Below are positions 5,214-6,635 of a stretch of DNA of 6,635 nucleotides, piece after piece. The DNA is from Bacillota bacterium (GTDB taxonomy: Bacteria; Bacillota_I; Bacilli_A; ML615J-28; CAG-698). The notes under the pieces were generated by a model, which saw only the letters and a program-made list of their open reading frames with translations, did not search any database and had not been told where the DNA came from. How positions within the stretch are numbered: the first letter of the stretch is position 1; each line of letters begins with the position of its first letter. Where the stretch lies: positions 1 through 6,635 of the forward strand of contig JAEZSA010000171.1 in the NCBI GenBank assembly GCA_023422115.1, written 5' to 3'. Position numbers and translations under genes: made by a program.

Positions 5214-6188
5214 ATGGGTTTTTTCGATTTTTTTAAAAATAAACAAAAAGTAAAAGAAGCAGAAAAGTATCGTATTGGTATGGAAAAAGCCCGCAAAGGT
5301 GTTTTTTCCAAATTAAAGAAACTTTTTTCAAGTTATAATGAAATCACAGAAGAGTTATTTGATGAATTAGAAGAAATCTTTGTGATGTCTGATATCGGTG
5401 TTGAAACAGTAATTAAGTTTATTGATGAATTAAAAGAAGATAAGAGAATCAAAGATCTGAAAAGCGCTAAGGAATTACAACCAATTATTATCGATAAAAT
5501 GTTTGATATCTACCTAAAAGGGGAAATAGTTAATTCTAATCTACGTTATCAATCTAATGGACTTTCTGTTTATTTATTCGTTGGTGTCAATGGAGTGGGA
5601 AAAACAACAACGATTGCGAAAATCGCTCATAAGTTAAAAAACGAGGGCAAAAAGGTTTTGATTGCAGCTGGTGATACCTTCCGGGCTGGGGCTATTGAGC
5701 AATTGCAAATTTGGGGAGAAAGAGCCAATTGTCCTGTTATTATCAAACCAGAAGGTAGCGATCCTTCTAGTGTTATTTTTGATGCCATTACGATTGCGAA
5801 AAGAGAAAACTACGATGTTTTGTTATGCGATACCGCTGGAAGATTACAAACAAAAATTAATTTAATGAAAGAATTAGAAAAAATCAAAAAGGTAATTTCT
5901 CGTGAAGTCCCAGGAGCACCACAAGATACTTTGCTAGTGATCGATGCCACTACAGGACAAAATGGATTAATTCAAGCAGAAGCTTTTATGGAAGCTACAG
6001 AAGTAAGCGGTGTTGTTCTGACGAAATTAGATGGTACAGCTAAGGGAGGAATTGTCCTTGCTATTCGCGATAAATATAATATTCCTATCAAGTTTGTTTG
6101 TTTAGGAGAAAAGTTAACCGATATTGAATATTTTGATTTAGAAAAATATATTTACGGATTATTCGCTGAAATGATTGAAGAGGAATAA
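5214..6188 (+). CDS. ftsY: FtsY, signal recognition particle receptor GTPase
   Basis: A complete 324-residue SRP receptor. FtsY sits at the inner face of the membrane and pairs with Ffh, each activating the other's GTPase, to hand ribosome-nascent chain complexes to the Sec translocon. The N domain (about 25-105) is a helical bundle with the typical ITEELFDELEEIFVMSDIGVE. The G domain shows G1 GVNGVGKTTT at 124-133, DTFRAGAIEQL at 154-164, G3 DTAGR at 206-210, G4 TKLDGTAKGG at 270-279, and the closing GEK at 298-300 with an amphipathic C-terminal helix. There is almost no acidic A domain: the protein starts MGFFDFFKNK and reaches the N domain within about 25 residues, as in Bacillus-type FtsY. 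The aromatic, basic start may help membrane contact (inference). AAGGAGA five bases before the ATG supports the start. ylxM follows after two bases. Confidence 0.97.
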   Translation: MGFFDFFKNKQKVKEAEKYRIGMEKARKGVFSKLKKLFSSYNEITEELFDELEEIFVMSDIGVETVIKFIDELKEDKRIKDLKSAKELQPIIIDKMFDIYLKGEIVNSNLRYQSNGLSVYLFVGVNGVGKTTTIAKIAHKLKNEGKKVLIAAGDTFRAGAIEQLQIWGERANCPVIIKPEGSDPSSVIFDAITIAKRENYDVLLCDTAGRLQTKINLMKELEKIKKVISREVPGAPQDTLLVIDATTGQNGLIQAEAFMEATEVSGVVLTKLDGTAKGGIVLAIRDKYNIPIKFVCLGEKLTDIEYFDLEKYIYGLFAEMIEEE

Positions 6189-6190
6189 CG

Positions 6191-6511
6191 ATGGATATTC
6201 TTACTAAAAAAGAACATTATATTAATCTATTTGATTTTTATGGGGACTTATTAACAGAGAAACAACAACAGTACTTCAAGGATTATTATTTTGTTGATGC
6301 TTCCCTTGCTGAAATTGCTGCATCTTATGGTATCAGTCGAAATGCTGTTTTTGATCAACTCCAGAAAATATATACTATACTAGAAGAATATGAAGTGAAA
6401 TTGGGACTATATAAAAAATTTGAACAATTTAACGCTTTATATGAAGAATATAAAGGTAGTGATAATCCAGAAGTGATTACCTTAATTAAAAAAATGAAAA
6501 ATATAGAATAG
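6191..6511 (+). CDS. ylxM: YlxM/p13-like DNA-binding protein of the SRP operon
   Basis: A complete 106-residue helix-turn-helix protein of the UPF0122/YlxM family. The N-terminal half reads like sigma factor region 4: LTEKQQQYFKDYYFVD, then a helix-turn-helix at about 38-60 (SLAEIAASYGISRNAVFDQL). The C-terminal half is a charged helical segment (LEEYEVKLGLYKKFEQFNALYEEYK). The family is found in Firmicutes and Mollicutes, nearly always between or beside ftsY and ffh, and has been proposed to influence SRP function or its expression; a precise role is not established. It starts two bases after the ftsY stop, with AAGAGGA at 6178-6184 inside the end of ftsY as ribosome binding site, and its stop overlaps the ribosome site of ffh. 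Both neighbours support the assignment. Confidence 0.93.
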   Translation: MDILTKKEHYINLFDFYGDLLTEKQQQYFKDYYFVDASLAEIAASYGISRNAVFDQLQKIYTILEEYEVKLGLYKKFEQFNALYEEYKGSDNPEVITLIKKMKNIE

Positions 6512-6516
6512 GTGAT
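6510..6516 (+). promoter_or_regulatory. Ribosome binding site of ffh overlapping the ylxM stop
   Basis: AGGTGAT at 6510-6516 overlaps the TAG stop of ylxM (6509-6511) and lies just before the ffh ATG at 6520. It is the same AGGTGA form used before ychF. A GTG at 6512 lies within it but is in a different frame from ffh and is not a start. The overlap suggests translational coupling of ylxM and ffh. Confidence 0.75.
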
Positions 6517-6519
6517 TAT

Positions 6520-6635
6520 ATGCCATTTGAAAGTTTATCCGAAAGGATACAAATGTCTCTACGTCGAGTAACAGGACGTGGGAAATTAAATGAAAACGAC
6601 ATCGAAGAGATGATGAAGGAAGTCCGTCTTTCTTT
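6520..6635 (+). CDS. ffh: Ffh, signal recognition particle protein (5' part, cut by window edge)
   Basis: Only the first 38 codons are in the window: MPFESLSERIQMSLRRV, then TGRGKLNENDIEEMMKEVRLS. This matches the start of Ffh (typically M.FE.LSERLQ...k.lrGkGkl.E.dv.emmrEiRlaLLeADV), the beginning of its helical N domain. Ffh binds the 4.5S/6S SRP RNA and signal peptides through an M domain and pairs with FtsY through its NG domain; those parts lie beyond the window. The gene order ftsY-ylxM-ffh makes the assignment firm. Nothing in the visible portion suggests damage. Confidence 0.95.
   Translation, partial: MPFESLSERIQMSLRRVTGRGKLNENDIEEMMKEVRLS

Noticed and set aside
5662..5865. Plus-strand 67-codon frame inside ftsY.
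   Set aside because: It is a shifted frame over the FtsY G domain, which is clearly the coding frame here.
6512..6514. GTG as an alternative ffh start.
   Set aside because: It is out of frame with the Ffh-matching sequence and lies within the ribosome binding site.
1..6635. Possible CRISPR array, insertion sequence, tRNA/rRNA gene, or defence or mobile system.
   Set aside because: No spaced direct repeats, transposase motifs, terminal inverted repeats, tRNA-like cloverleaf or defence gene was seen; gene spacing is tight and the content is conserved housekeeping genes.

Overview
The window is AT-rich bacterial chromosome with short intergenic gaps, AAGGAGG/AGGTGA-type Shine-Dalgarno sites and sigma-70/sigma-A promoters. 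It looks like a low-GC Firmicute, or a relative close to the Mollicutes branch of Bacilli. The ftsY-ylxM-ffh order is typical of Firmicutes. Every tryptophan in the genes is TGG, and no complete gene ends in TGA (all stops are TAG or TAA). The genus cannot be named from the sequence alone.

Layout from left to right. The last codons of an unidentified gene (to 44) are followed by a strong GAAA-loop terminator. A promoter near 150 drives a two-gene unit: tatD (224-979), a metal-dependent nuclease, and an HtrA/DegP-like serine protease predicted to be a surface lipoprotein (994-2169). The unit ends in a branched hairpin terminator that faces a short minus-strand gene (2237-2581). That gene encodes a 114-residue protein resembling the C-terminal part of a thioredoxin-reductase-like flavoprotein. 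A divergent promoter region (2582-2770) then starts ychF (2771-3868), the OLA1/YchF ATPase, followed closely by cinA (3878-5095), a nicotinamide-nucleotide amidase. The terminator hairpin of this unit lies across the cinA stop codon. Another promoter near 5162 starts ftsY (5214-6188), ylxM (6191-6511) and ffh (6520 to the window edge), the signal recognition particle operon.

Functional reading. Most of the content is conserved housekeeping: DNA/RNA end processing (TatD), ribosome-associated ATPase (YchF), NAD salvage (CinA), and co-translational membrane targeting (FtsY, YlxM, Ffh). The less ordinary parts are the lipoprotein protease, whose regulatory loop carries a calcium-binding-like DxDxDG sequence, and the small flavoprotein-like fragment between it and ychF. 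I did not find evidence of a new multi-gene system, mobile element, CRISPR array or RNA gene.
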